Below are positions 57,085 through 64,000 of a stretch of DNA of 64,000 bases, piece after piece (positions within the stretch are counted from its first letter, which is position 1; each line of letters starts with the position of its first letter). Source of the stretch: Paenibacillus sp. MMS20-IR301 (lineage in GTDB: Bacteria > Bacillota > Bacilli > Paenibacillales > Paenibacillaceae); NCBI RefSeq assembly GCF_032302195.1, contig NZ_CP135275.1:186001-250000 (forward strand), read 5' to 3'. A program made the position numbers and the translations under genes. Under the pieces are notes generated by a model. The model worked only from the letters and a program-made list of their open reading frames with translations. It was not told the origin of the DNA and searched no databases.

Positions 57085-57579
57085 TCAGATTTGTTCGCGG
57101 TAGCTGATGTTGTTGGCGATCTTCTCGTCCCGGACCGCCTGGCGCAGAATGTCTTTGACTGTCTGGACCTTACGGATTTTGCGGAAAGGAAGCTGTGGCG
57201 ACGAGGCATCATCTGAGAAAATGGTAAGTGTCCCTATGCCCAGAATGCGGTCCGGAACCGACTGGGTGACGGAGAAGTCATTGACCCGCAGCAGTTCGAT
57301 TTCTTCAACATCCTTGCCGATCAGCCCGGTCTTTACCATTATCCGCTGGCTGGTGATGATATAAGTGGTAGTGTTAAGCCCGATCAGCCCTTTGAGGCGG
57401 TCGGATATGCCGGCAGGCTTGCCGTGCCAGAGCTCTGTTTCCGGGCCTGACCCGGAAGCGCGGCCTGCCGCCGGACGGCGAGCTGCTGCGGGGGTATTCT
57501 CCTCTGTACCTGCCCCGCATTCTCCGCAGAATTTAGCACCTTGCTTGTACTCCGCACCACAGGCTGTGCAATAAGGCAT
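57085..57579 (-). CDS. Zinc-ribbon and PH-domain protein
   Basis: The N-terminal zinc ribbon is YCTACGAEYKQGAKFCGECG (two CxxC). After a Pro/Ala linker comes a bacterial PH domain (bPH-like): LNTTTYIITSQRIMVKTGL and DRILGIGTLTIFSDDAS. Such proteins probably respond to membrane or lipid state. It is convergent with the GH26 gene, 6 bp apart. Confidence 0.82.
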   Translation of the reverse strand: MPYCTACGAEYKQGAKFCGECGAGTEENTPAAARRPAAGRASGSGPETELWHGKPAGISDRLKGLIGLNTTTYIITSQRIMVKTGLIGKDVEEIELLRVNDFSVTQSVPDRILGIGTLTIFSDDASSPQLPFRKIRKVQTVKDILRQAVRDEKIANNISYREQI

Positions 57580-57838
57580 AGGTTATCTTCCTCCCTGATT
57601 ATGAATGAGCTGTTTATAGTATAGCAAAATAACCCCGCAAAGTGAGATATTGGCTTTGCGGCTATTTCAGGTACTTTGCGGGGAACCCGTGAGAAGTCCC
57701 AGTTCTTCCCGGGTTTTCTTGTGATTTTGCTTGTGAATACGCTTTATCGCAGAAAAATATTTCATTAGCGCTTTTTTTACATTAATTTCATTTGCACTTT
57801 ACAATTATCGCTATTATTCTGTTAAGTGGAGGGATTTA

Positions 57839-58447
57839 ATGATGAGACGAACCTTACTTGCAGGATTGATTGTGATCGTTGCCATACTTAGTGCCTGCAG
57901 CAATAACAGCGCGGAACCTGCTTCACAGGAAGTAGTGCAGGATACTGTCCAGAACTTTTACAATGAGATGTCAAAATTTGATCAAATGGGCAAGTCCTCA
58001 CTGGAGGATTTCAACACAACCTTAACCTCGTATTCAACAGGAGATGCGACTGCGAAGGAACTGCAGAAGGCTGTAGACCAGTTCCAGGATACAGCATCGG
58101 ATATAGCGAATCAGGTGGGGGAGGTTAAAATTGCCAAAAACCTGCCGGAGTCTATCCAGACTCTGCTTAGAGATTCAATTATCGCTTTTGAAAGTGCCTA
58201 TTCCATTAAAGAGCAGGCATCCAAAGGTGCAGTTTCTCCAGATGTGACTGCCGAGGAATTCGATGCAATGAATCAGCAGGCGGATGTGGCGATGCTGTAC
58301 GGGATTTCCAAGCTGAATGAAGCAAGAGTTGCCGCCGGGCTGATCGATGCGGAGGAAGACACGGAAGCCGGAACAACGGCAGTATCCCCTTCAGAAGCCG
58401 AGCCTGCCACAACAACCGGTAATACTTCGGGGAATACGGCGGACTAG
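57839..58447 (+). CDS. Predicted lipoprotein
   Basis: A lipoprotein signal peptide (LAGLIVIVAILSACSNN) with the lipobox LSAC. A helical mature part (EVVQDTVQNFYNEMSKFDQM, VDQFQDTASDIANQ) and a Thr/Ser/Glu-rich tail follow. No domain is recognised. TAAGTGGAGGG precedes the ATG, and a 240-bp gap upstream contains AT-rich promoter-like sequence. It is probably processed by the LspA encoded in this window. Confidence 0.85.
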   Translation: MMRRTLLAGLIVIVAILSACSNNSAEPASQEVVQDTVQNFYNEMSKFDQMGKSSLEDFNTTLTSYSTGDATAKELQKAVDQFQDTASDIANQVGEVKIAKNLPESIQTLLRDSIIAFESAYSIKEQASKGAVSPDVTAEEFDAMNQQADVAMLYGISKLNEARVAAGLIDAEEDTEAGTTAVSPSEAEPATTTGNTSGNTAD

Positions 58448-58674
58448 AGAGTAGTAGGGTCAAAATGGATGACAAGGACGCTGCACAGGAAGCTGTGGGC
58501 GTCTTTTTGCTGCGCCGGGATAATGTGTGCGGGGGAAACTGTCCAGCCAGAAGGATGCCATTTATTTCTGCTTGCTTAACAAGCCGGATTGCGGATATAA
58601 TACAAACATACGTTCGGCTGGAGCCGGCACATTAGCACAATAGTGCTGATGATCACGTGATCGGAGGAGCAGAA

Positions 58675-59010
58675 ATGAGCAAGAAACTGGAAGGCGGGGG
58701 CCTGCAGGGGAGCAGCCGGGTGATGCTTACAGAGCAGAAGGGCTCGCTCAGCAGGGAGACAAGAGAGACGTGGCGCAGTGTCAAGCCGGTGCTTGATGAA
58801 CGGAAGCTGGAGGAGATTGAGCACACGCTGGCCCTGTCTCTGCGGAGTCATGTGCGGGTTACACTCATCCTGTTTGAGCCTTTCGGGAAGAAGCATCTGA
58901 GCGGATTCGTAACCTCCATTCACACCCACTCGCGGGAAATCAAGCTGCAGTGGGCGGAGGAATGGAAGTGGCTGAGTGTTGATGATATTGTCGAGGCTTA
59001 TATCGTCTGA
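58675..59010 (+). CDS. YolD-like family protein
   Basis: A 111-residue protein with RVMLTEQKGSLSRETRETWR, then LILFEPFGKKHLSGFVTSIH and LSVDDIVEAYIV, the YolD-like signature. YolD genes often neighbour Y-family DNA polymerases in Firmicutes, but no polymerase gene follows here. ATG 58675 has GGAGGAGCAGAA upstream; a frame six codons longer is not used. Confidence 0.83.
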   Translation: MSKKLEGGGLQGSSRVMLTEQKGSLSRETRETWRSVKPVLDERKLEEIEHTLALSLRSHVRVTLILFEPFGKKHLSGFVTSIHTHSREIKLQWAEEWKWLSVDDIVEAYIV

Positions 59011-59067
59011 TGCCTGGCGGTAATTGCAGAACATGGAATGTCTGAAGTTTAGTATGTGAAGTCTGCG

Positions 59068-59229
59068 CTAATGCTGCTTTGCCGGATCTGTTTTTTCATA
59101 GGCGATTAGCGTCACTCCCGGATTACCGGTCATCTGGGCGATGGCTGATTCTGCCTGGCGGATTACTTCCACAACCTCTTCACGGCCGCTGAATGCGGCT
59201 ATTTTGTAGCTGTCACTGTGAATATGCAT
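59068..59229 (-). CDS. Small hypothetical protein, 53 residues
   Basis: The minus frame starts MHIHSDSYKIAAFSGREEVV and ends AYEKTDPAKQH. It has a GAAAGG sequence upstream of the ATG and amphipathic helical character. It is convergent with the yolD-like gene, 57 bp from its stop. No family recognised. Confidence 0.55.
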   Translation of the reverse strand: MHIHSDSYKIAAFSGREEVVEVIRQAESAIAQMTGNPGVTLIAYEKTDPAKQH

Positions 59230-59460
59230 TTGATCTGGTCCCGCCTTTCTATAATGGATGGAACTGCGTTTCTAGATATTATTCTGGCCAGACCCGCAGG
59301 AATTCATCCTGGTGCACGAAGTTCAGTATAGCTACAAGTGACAACAGACTCCGGAGATTCCCGGGGTCTTCTTCGCATATTCAGAATGGGGTTATGACGC
59401 AGTGAATCCGTACAAGCAATTGTGGAAAAGCGGGCATTTACTGTACCAGGGGGTGAGTAT

Positions 59461-60147
59461 ATGCTGACTTTGGATCAGGTGAAAAGCAAATCCGCCGGCT
59501 GGCTCGGCAATCTGCATCCGGTTCTGCTGGCCGCTGCGACGGAGCTGATCCGGCGGACTTATGCGAGAGGAGTCCCCATTCTGATTACCCAGGGGATGCG
59601 CACGGTTGCCCAGCAGAATGCGCTTTATGCGCAAGGGAGAACCAAGAGAGGACCAATAGTGACCAATGCCAGGGGCGGCACCAGCTATCATAACTATGGG
59701 CTGGCGATTGATTTCGCGCTGCTGCTGCCGGATGGTAAGAATGTCTCCTGGGACATGAGCCGCGACGGGGATGGTGACAAGCTGGCGGACTGGCAGGAGG
59801 TGGCGCAGGAGGCCAAGAAGCTCGGCTTTGAGTGGGGCGGAGACTGGACTTCGTTCAAAGATTATTCGCATCTGCAGTTCTCCTTCGGCTTGACTACCTC
59901 GGAGCTCCGGGCCGGGCGCAAACCGACGGTGCAGCAGGTAAAGGATGCCTTAAGCCGGATTAACGGAGGTGACCAAGAGATGAATACCGGTGTAAAAGTA
60001 AATGTTACATTGAACGGGCAGGCCCTCACCACAGGCGTGCTGGACAGCGTTACAACGTATGTACCGGTACGGGTCATAGCCGAGGCGCTGGGAGCCAAGG
60101 TAACTTATGATCCTGTAAGCAAAACAGTGAACATTGTGAAGGAATAA
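59461..60147 (+). CDS. M15 L-Ala-D-Glu peptidase (CwlK/endolysin type) with stalk domain
   Basis: Residues about 8-150 form a VanY/CwlK-like peptidase. RGVPILITQGMRTVAQQNAL, the zinc ligands in SYHNYGLAIDFAL, and YSHLQFSFG at the end are visible. Residues about 175-228 form a copper-amine-oxidase N-terminal-like stalk domain (VLDSVTTYVPVRVIAEALGA), common in Paenibacillus secreted proteins. No signal peptide is present, which fits a phage-like endolysin. ATG 59461 has GGGGGTGAG upstream; the 13-codon longer frame is less likely. Confidence 0.87.
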   Translation: MLTLDQVKSKSAGWLGNLHPVLLAAATELIRRTYARGVPILITQGMRTVAQQNALYAQGRTKRGPIVTNARGGTSYHNYGLAIDFALLLPDGKNVSWDMSRDGDGDKLADWQEVAQEAKKLGFEWGGDWTSFKDYSHLQFSFGLTTSELRAGRKPTVQQVKDALSRINGGDQEMNTGVKVNVTLNGQALTTGVLDSVTTYVPVRVIAEALGAKVTYDPVSKTVNIVKE

Positions 60148-60223
60148 ACTTCACTGTATAGTTGCTGTGCCGCATGGGGAAATTATCAGCGAGTACCCAT
60201 AATCATAAAGGAGGCATAACATC

Positions 60224-60658
60224 TTGAACAAGCTGATCACAAGCCTTGCATGCGGCACAGTGTTATCCGTGAGTCTGCTGGGGGCGGGTTACACAGCTTC
60301 AGCAGCCGGCACCATGGGGATGGATGGAAGAGTACCGTCTACGAACAGCACCACTACGGACAGCCGGATGAGTAATATGGGCAGCATGGATGGCCGGAGT
60401 ACACAAATGATGAACAGCCGGGGCAACACAATGATGAATCAGACAACTGGCACTATGCACAGGAATGAGACCATCATGAAGGATAAAATCCGCACCGGTG
60501 ACAATAGCTCCGTCTCTCCGCTAAGCAACAGCACACCCACCGGTGTCTACCGGGCACAGAGCACCACAAACGGCAACGGCTCGGGCTGGGGCTGGCTGGG
60601 ACTGCTGGGACTGCTGGGGCTGGCTGGGATGCGGAACAGAAGCGGGGAGCGGCATTAA
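60224..60658 (+). CDS. Secreted Met/Ser-rich WGxxGxxG-type protein
   Basis: A signal peptide (ITSLACGTVLSVSLLGAGYTASAAG) is followed by a Met/Ser/Thr/Asn-rich middle (RMSNMGSMDGRSTQMMNSRG). The C-terminal sorting-like tail is WGWLGLLGLLGLAGMRNRSG (WGxxGxxG motif, hydrophobic stretch, basic end). The start is TTG 60224 with AAAGGAGGC upstream. The middle is compositionally simple and not otherwise recognisable. Confidence 0.78.
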   Translation: MNKLITSLACGTVLSVSLLGAGYTASAAGTMGMDGRVPSTNSTTTDSRMSNMGSMDGRSTQMMNSRGNTMMNQTTGTMHRNETIMKDKIRTGDNSSVSPLSNSTPTGVYRAQSTTNGNGSGWGWLGLLGLLGLAGMRNRSGERH

Positions 60659-60680
60659 GCAGCCGGTGGCATGCTAATGG

Positions 60681-60713
60681 CCCGTATTGGCTCTGGCCAA
60701 TCGGGTCTTTTTT
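60681..60713 (+). terminator. Terminator after the WGxxGxxG gene
   Basis: CCCGTATTGGC and GCCAATCGGG form a stem, followed by TCTTTTTT. Confidence 0.8.
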
Positions 60714-61031
60714 ATCGCTTGGAGATAATCCAAGCCCAGAAAAGGGAATAATCCGGATTCCGCCTGGCGGTTCCCGGAATTAGGTGGATTTTCTCCACTT
60801 GCTTGTGAACGGGACAGCCCAGTTCAAACAGCAGGTGGAAAAACAGCACTTAATTTTAGGTTAATCAGCCAAAGTAGAGGAAATATGTGGAATTAAGTAA
60901 CGTTTATCCACTTAATTCCTGAAAATGCTCCAAAACCACTAAATTAAGATACGTTTGTCCAACTAAATAAGTTACCTTTGAGTGAAATCCGAAGCTTGTT
61001 TGCCACCTCGCGGAGCATTCAGCAAATTGTA
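60714..61031. other. Intergenic repeat-like stretch
   Basis: No gene is supported. TTAATT/AAGT motifs repeat (CACTTAATTTTAGG, AATTAAGTAACG, CCACTTAATTCC, AAATTAAGATACG), similar in style to 17.15-17.4 kb. These appear to be copies of a dispersed AT-rich palindromic repeat. Confidence 0.5.
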
Positions 61032-61063
61032 AAAAAACAAAAAAACCTTGATTGCTCAAGGTT
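61032..61063 (-). terminator. Terminator of the original tRNA-Leu gene
   Basis: On the minus strand AACCTTG and CAAGGTT form a 7-bp stem (61044-61063) with a six-base loop, followed by TTTTTGTTTTTTT. It lies just beyond the 3' end of the tRNA-Leu fragment. Confidence 0.85.
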
Positions 61064-61073
61064 CTCATTGTAG

Positions 61074-61129
61074 TGCCGAGGACGGGGGTCGAAACCGTAC
61101 GAAGGTCACCCATCGCAGGATTTTAAGTC
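61074..61129 (-). tRNA. tRNA-Leu(UAA) 3' fragment, putative attachment site
   Basis: Minus-strand sequence from the anticodon arm (GACTTAAAATC, anticodon TAA) through a long class II variable arm and the T arm to CCTCGGCA. The 5' half, including the acceptor 5' strand, D arm and TGG box, is absent, and unrelated sequence begins near 61130. The T stem has a mismatch (T53 against C61), and CTA follows in place of CCA. This is a displaced partial tRNA gene, the usual mark of integration into a tRNA 3' end, with the inserted element to the right. Confidence 0.88.
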
Positions 61130-61461
61130 TTGAAGTTGACCCTTTAGCTCCACATGTACACTAAGGAAAGATCACACATAAATCCTTTAACCATGCGGGT
61201 TGAAGGCTCTTTTTTTGTTCCATACTCTCTATGTTCGAGGATTTGGATATGCAGCCATGTTAGCAAGGATGTTAGCAGAATGAAGGGCAGAAGCTTTGCG
61301 TCACTGTTAGTGGTGCGATGTGTTTTGTATACAAAAGAAATTGAACCTCTTACTTAGTAGGACAAGGCTCTAAATCTATAGATCCGGTCTCTACCTTTGA
61401 GTTGCTGCTGCACTCAAAGGCACAAGAGTGTGACCAGAAATGTAAACAACCTCTTAGGCCT
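61130..61461. other. Island border region
   Basis: No gene is supported over about 330 bp between the tRNA fragment and the RT stop. It contains a hairpin CCTTTGAGT/ACTCAAAGG (61396-61424), which may be the RT terminator without a T-run. No integrase gene lies in this part. Confidence 0.5.
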
Positions 61462-62499
61462 CTAAATTTCAAACGCAATTATATCTAATATCTTTTCAAT
61501 CTCATTAATCTTAAATAATAATTTTTGGTGTACTTTAGTCGTATCTTCTGGCATCACCCCTACGCTATCAAATGGAAGTAATCCCAGTAAAAAAGAACGA
61601 TATCCTGCTAGGTAATTATGGAGCCAAAGTAAATTAATTTTTTTATTTGAATCCAAATTAAAATGATTTCTTATCTCACATAGCAAATTGTCAATGTTCT
61701 TTTTCTGAGAGTGTTGGTAGCAGTATATAAGTGAAGAAAGAAGGGCTGTTTTTTTTCTTGATAAACGTATATCCGTTCCAACCACGAATCCATTTAAAGA
61801 AATTTCCTTTTTAGTTTTTAAAACTTTCTTATTATTCAGATAAAATCCACAAGATTTTAAAATTTTTATGATTCCATTTAAAAAGACTTTTTTATGAATA
61901 TATAATTCATTTGATGAAAAGAGCATATCATCAACATATCGACTATATTCAATTCCGAATTTTTTGCAATATCTAGAAATCCTAATATCCAAATGCCTGA
62001 AAAAAACATTTGACAGAACAGGCGATGTGACAGCACCTTGTGGAAGACTACCATTTAGCGTTACTATTTTCATAATAAAATCCAATAACGATATATCTTC
62101 ATTAATTTTAATATCATCATCAATAGTATATTTTAATACTTCTCTTAGTTTCTTTTCCTTAATAGATTCAAAAAAATTTTTTATATCTAATCTTAAATAG
62201 AAATTATGATTTATATGTGGTTTTAAATAATCATAGTATGATTTTCCTTTAACATAGCCGTATGCGTAGTTTGATAGTGGAATGAAATCAAAATAATTAT
62301 TTTTTAATTGTTTTTGAATTTTAAATAAAACATGCTCATTGTCAATACACTGTAAAATTCTATCAGAATTATCTTTCTTTTTTATGGTTTTTGTGTAATA
62401 TGCCTCAGGTATTGACTCTAACATTAAAGAGTCAATATGTTCGGTTACACTCCCACGAAGGACTTTTTTTTCAAAATTATTTAAACTTTCAATGCGCAC
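61462..62499 (-). CDS. Retron-type reverse transcriptase
   Basis: A 345-residue RNA-directed DNA polymerase. Motif A is LDIKNFF (Asp105). The palm LPQGAVTSPVLSN is at about 152-164. The catalytic YVDD is at 188-191. A thumb-region LNG (235-237) stands where retron RTs usually have VTG. The region SNYAYGYVKGKSYYDYLKPH before motif A resembles the retron NAxxH segment, with YLKPH in its place. The start is GTG 62499 with AGGAG nine bases upstream. It is the last gene after the OLD nuclease and the structured RNA. In known retrons the RT makes msDNA from such an RNA. Confidence 0.93.
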   Translation of the reverse strand: MRIESLNNFEKKVLRGSVTEHIDSLMLESIPEAYYTKTIKKKDNSDRILQCIDNEHVLFKIQKQLKNNYFDFIPLSNYAYGYVKGKSYYDYLKPHINHNFYLRLDIKNFFESIKEKKLREVLKYTIDDDIKINEDISLLDFIMKIVTLNGSLPQGAVTSPVLSNVFFRHLDIRISRYCKKFGIEYSRYVDDMLFSSNELYIHKKVFLNGIIKILKSCGFYLNNKKVLKTKKEISLNGFVVGTDIRLSRKKTALLSSLIYCYQHSQKKNIDNLLCEIRNHFNLDSNKKINLLWLHNYLAGYRSFLLGLLPFDSVGVMPEDTTKVHQKLLFKINEIEKILDIIAFEI

Positions 62500-62520
62500 A
62501 TTTCATTTCTCCTAAGATAT

Positions 62521-62757
62521 AAGTATAAGGGTAAGTACATCCCAGAATCTCGAAATTGATCAGCTAGTAGGCCAATTTGCGTAAAATAGTCGAGCGCGAC
62601 AATTAGCAAGCCTAAAACCATGGATTTTCCCTAAAACCGCTAATGGAACGTTACAAGAGCTTTTTAGTTTCTTGATACTAGGGATAAAAAAACTTTTCAT
62701 CATGGCATCCATAGTCAAAATACAACTATATCAGATTTTACTACTTACCCTTTACTT
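62521..62757 (-). ncRNA. Putative retron msr-msd RNA bounded by a1/a2 inverted repeats
   Basis: About 237 nt between the effector stop and the RT start. The RNA begins with AAGTAAAGGGTAAGTA (minus strand, from 62757) and ends with TACTTACCCTTATACTT (to 62521). These are complementary over 16 bp with one bulged base. Just after a1 is a G followed by TAAAATC, matching the position of the branching guanosine in known retrons. Inside are an AGTTTTT/AAAAGCT hairpin with inner TAGT/ACTA, a TTAGC...GCTAA stem, GTCG-CGCT-CGAC, and AATTG...CAATT. These fit msr and msd stems. It ends 21 bases before the RT start. Confidence 0.8.
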
Positions 62758-62767
62758 TACAATAATC

Positions 62768-64000
62768 TTACACCATTCCCTCTAATCGATCAATTACCTT
62801 TCCTAATTCAGGAAAACTCGCATGGAACAAACTTCTATTAATAAATATGTTTTCAGTCTTCACTAAGTCTAATTTATTATTAAAAAACCAGTTAAGATAT
62901 AAAGTGATCCATCCACTAGTTTTATCGCCAAAATCAAGATTTGATTTTTCTAATTCATTACGAATTTCTTTAATTATTTTAAAGATCTTCACAAACTCTG
63001 AATTAGAACTAGCATTCTTATCTTCTTTCTTACCATTTAACCACTCCGTTTTCCCGAAAAAGATTACCCTAAGTAAACTAGTTTTTTGACTATCAGTTTG
63101 TAAAGAAGTATATAGGGTTTCAAATTTTGAATCTTCCCAGTTGTATCCTTTAACCCATTCATAGAACAGATGATAGTTTGCCCTATTAATAATTGCTCCT
63201 TCTATAGTCGTTTCGAATGGCATAAAGTTATATTGAGCATAATATTGTTGCATTAATTCAATTAACTCATATCTTTCCTGATTTTGCTTAATACAAAGTC
63301 CAGTAGAATCTATCTCAAATGTAGTAAATTTTAGCTTTTCTGCAATCTCGTTTCTAATTCTAAAAGTATCCTTAAACTTCTTTTTGTAATGGTATTTTTC
63401 GCGATTCACAATATTGTTATTCTTCATTACATTCAGATAGGCGTTACCTGACGTTTTATATTTTTTTGACTTAGAAGAATAATTCAATATCTTATCCATA
63501 TCAATTAGAACTAGATATTTAATTTTTGACTTCCTGTCATTCGGATTAACCAGTTTAAGCTTATCTTCTTTTCCATCAAAAGAATAAATATCTACTCTAT
63601 GTAGTTTAGGAAACAAAGTACGAAGATATCCATTTCTGAATATCTCTAATTCTGTTTCTCCTTCAACAAATAAACATATCTCGGAGAAGAATAGATTAGC
63701 TTCATTATCTGATAACAGTTTATATTTTTTCTGTTTAAATCCATTGATTCTTGTAATATGAGACTTATTAAATAATTCAGTGTTGGTAACATGAAATATT
63801 TCATACTCCTCATTTTCAATAATAATATTTTTAGTGAATGATGGAGAATGAGTAGAAAATATCCATTTGGTTGTGACATATCTATCATATTGCTTAATTT
63901 CTCTAACAAATTCCTCTATTTTTTTTAAATGAATGTGTAATTCTGGTTCATCTATCATGATTAATGGACTTGAGAGATGCTTATTCTCAAATAATCGCAA
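62768..64000 (-). CDS. OLD-family ATPase/TOPRIM nuclease, probable retron effector, 5' end beyond window
   Basis: A 410-codon open frame running off the right edge. The N-terminal Walker A part is therefore missing and the first visible residue is internal. Visible: Walker B LIMIDEPELHIH (Asp17-Glu18), H-loop STHSPSF (about 49-55), the TOPRIM Glu in CLFVEGETELEIF (about 109-121) and DxD in VLIDMDKI (Asp167/Asp169). These are the signatures of OLD (overcoming lysogenization defect) family nucleases. The stop lies 10 bases before the a1 repeat of the retron RNA. An ATPase-TOPRIM effector is the partner of some known retrons such as Eco8. Confidence 0.88.
   Translation of the reverse strand: MRLFENKHLSSPLIMIDEPELHIHLKKIEEFVREIKQYDRYVTTKWIFSTHSPSFTKNIIIENEEYEIFHVTNTELFNKSHITRINGFKQKKYKLLSDNEANLFFSEICLFVEGETELEIFRNGYLRTLFPKLHRVDIYSFDGKEDKLKLVNPNDRKSKIKYLVLIDMDKILNYSSKSKKYKTSGNAYLNVMKNNNIVNREKYHYKKKFKDTFRIRNEIAEKLKFTTFEIDSTGLCIKQNQERYELIELMQQYYAQYNFMPFETTIEGAIINRANYHLFYEWVKGYNWEDSKFETLYTSLQTDSQKTSLLRVIFFGKTEWLNGKKEDKNASSNSEFVKIFKIIKEIRNELEKSNLDFGDKTSGWITLYLNWFFNNKLDLVKTENIFINRSLFHASFPELGKVIDRLEGMV

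Noticed and set aside
61462..62499. Group II intron maturase
   Set aside because: No intron RNA structure, no maturase or endonuclease domain, and the length and neighbours fit a retron RT.

Overview
The window looks like a chromosomal segment of an endospore-forming Gram-positive bacterium, most likely Paenibacillus or a close relative. The evidence is gene content and order. It carries a murD-spoVE-murG-murA-divIB-ftsA-ftsZ division cluster, spoIIGA-sigE-sigG, the ylm genes with sepF and divIVA, an isoleucine T-box, a PyrR attenuator, strong AGGAGG-type ribosome binding sites, frequent TTG/GTG starts, and several small sporulation-associated genes.

Layout. Positions 1-17.0 kb hold peptidoglycan synthesis, cell division, mother-cell and forespore sigma factors, and the sepF-ylmG-ylmH-divIVA block; an Rpn-family nuclease gene sits between ftsZ and spoIIGA. 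Positions 17.4-22.0 kb hold a T-box leader with an isoleucine specifier and a type 2 (eukaryal-like) ileS. The two are separated by about 1.1 kb made of a hexanucleotide microsatellite and about eleven copies of an exact 60-bp minisatellite, bounded by inverted arms. Positions 22-28.8 kb carry lspA, rluD, dapL and accessory enzymes. Positions 29.5-38.7 kb carry the pyrimidine operon pyrR-pyrB-pyrC-carA-carB-pyrF-pyrE behind a clear promoter and PyrR-type leader, with pyrD and pyrK absent from the run. A secreted solute-binding protein and two CAU-anticodon tRNA genes (fMet and probably Ile2) follow.

Positions 41.2-49.0 kb are a decayed integrated element: a broken tyrosine recombinase next to the tRNA, a phage-type replication protein, an ArpU-like regulator, an unrecognised three-gene AT-rich membrane module, and gene fragments. 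Positions 49-60.7 kb are ordinary accessory chromosome: a YHYH-domain protein, SDR and MerR, an ABC transporter with a GntR regulator, an ImmA/IrrE-like peptidase, YjfB, YjcZ-like, NucB, GH26-PA14, YolD, an M15 peptidase and a WGxxGxxG protein.

At 61.07-61.13 kb lies a 3' fragment of a tRNA-Leu(UAA) gene on the minus strand, still followed by its terminator. To its right the sequence becomes AT-rich and carries, on the minus strand, an OLD-family ATPase/TOPRIM nuclease gene (cut by the window edge), a structured non-coding segment bounded by a 16-bp inverted repeat, and a reverse transcriptase gene. This reads as a retron anti-phage system (effector, msr-msd RNA, RT) at the end of an island integrated in tRNA-Leu. 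It is the most interesting system in the window. The second is the satellite DNA wedged between the ileS T-box and ileS.
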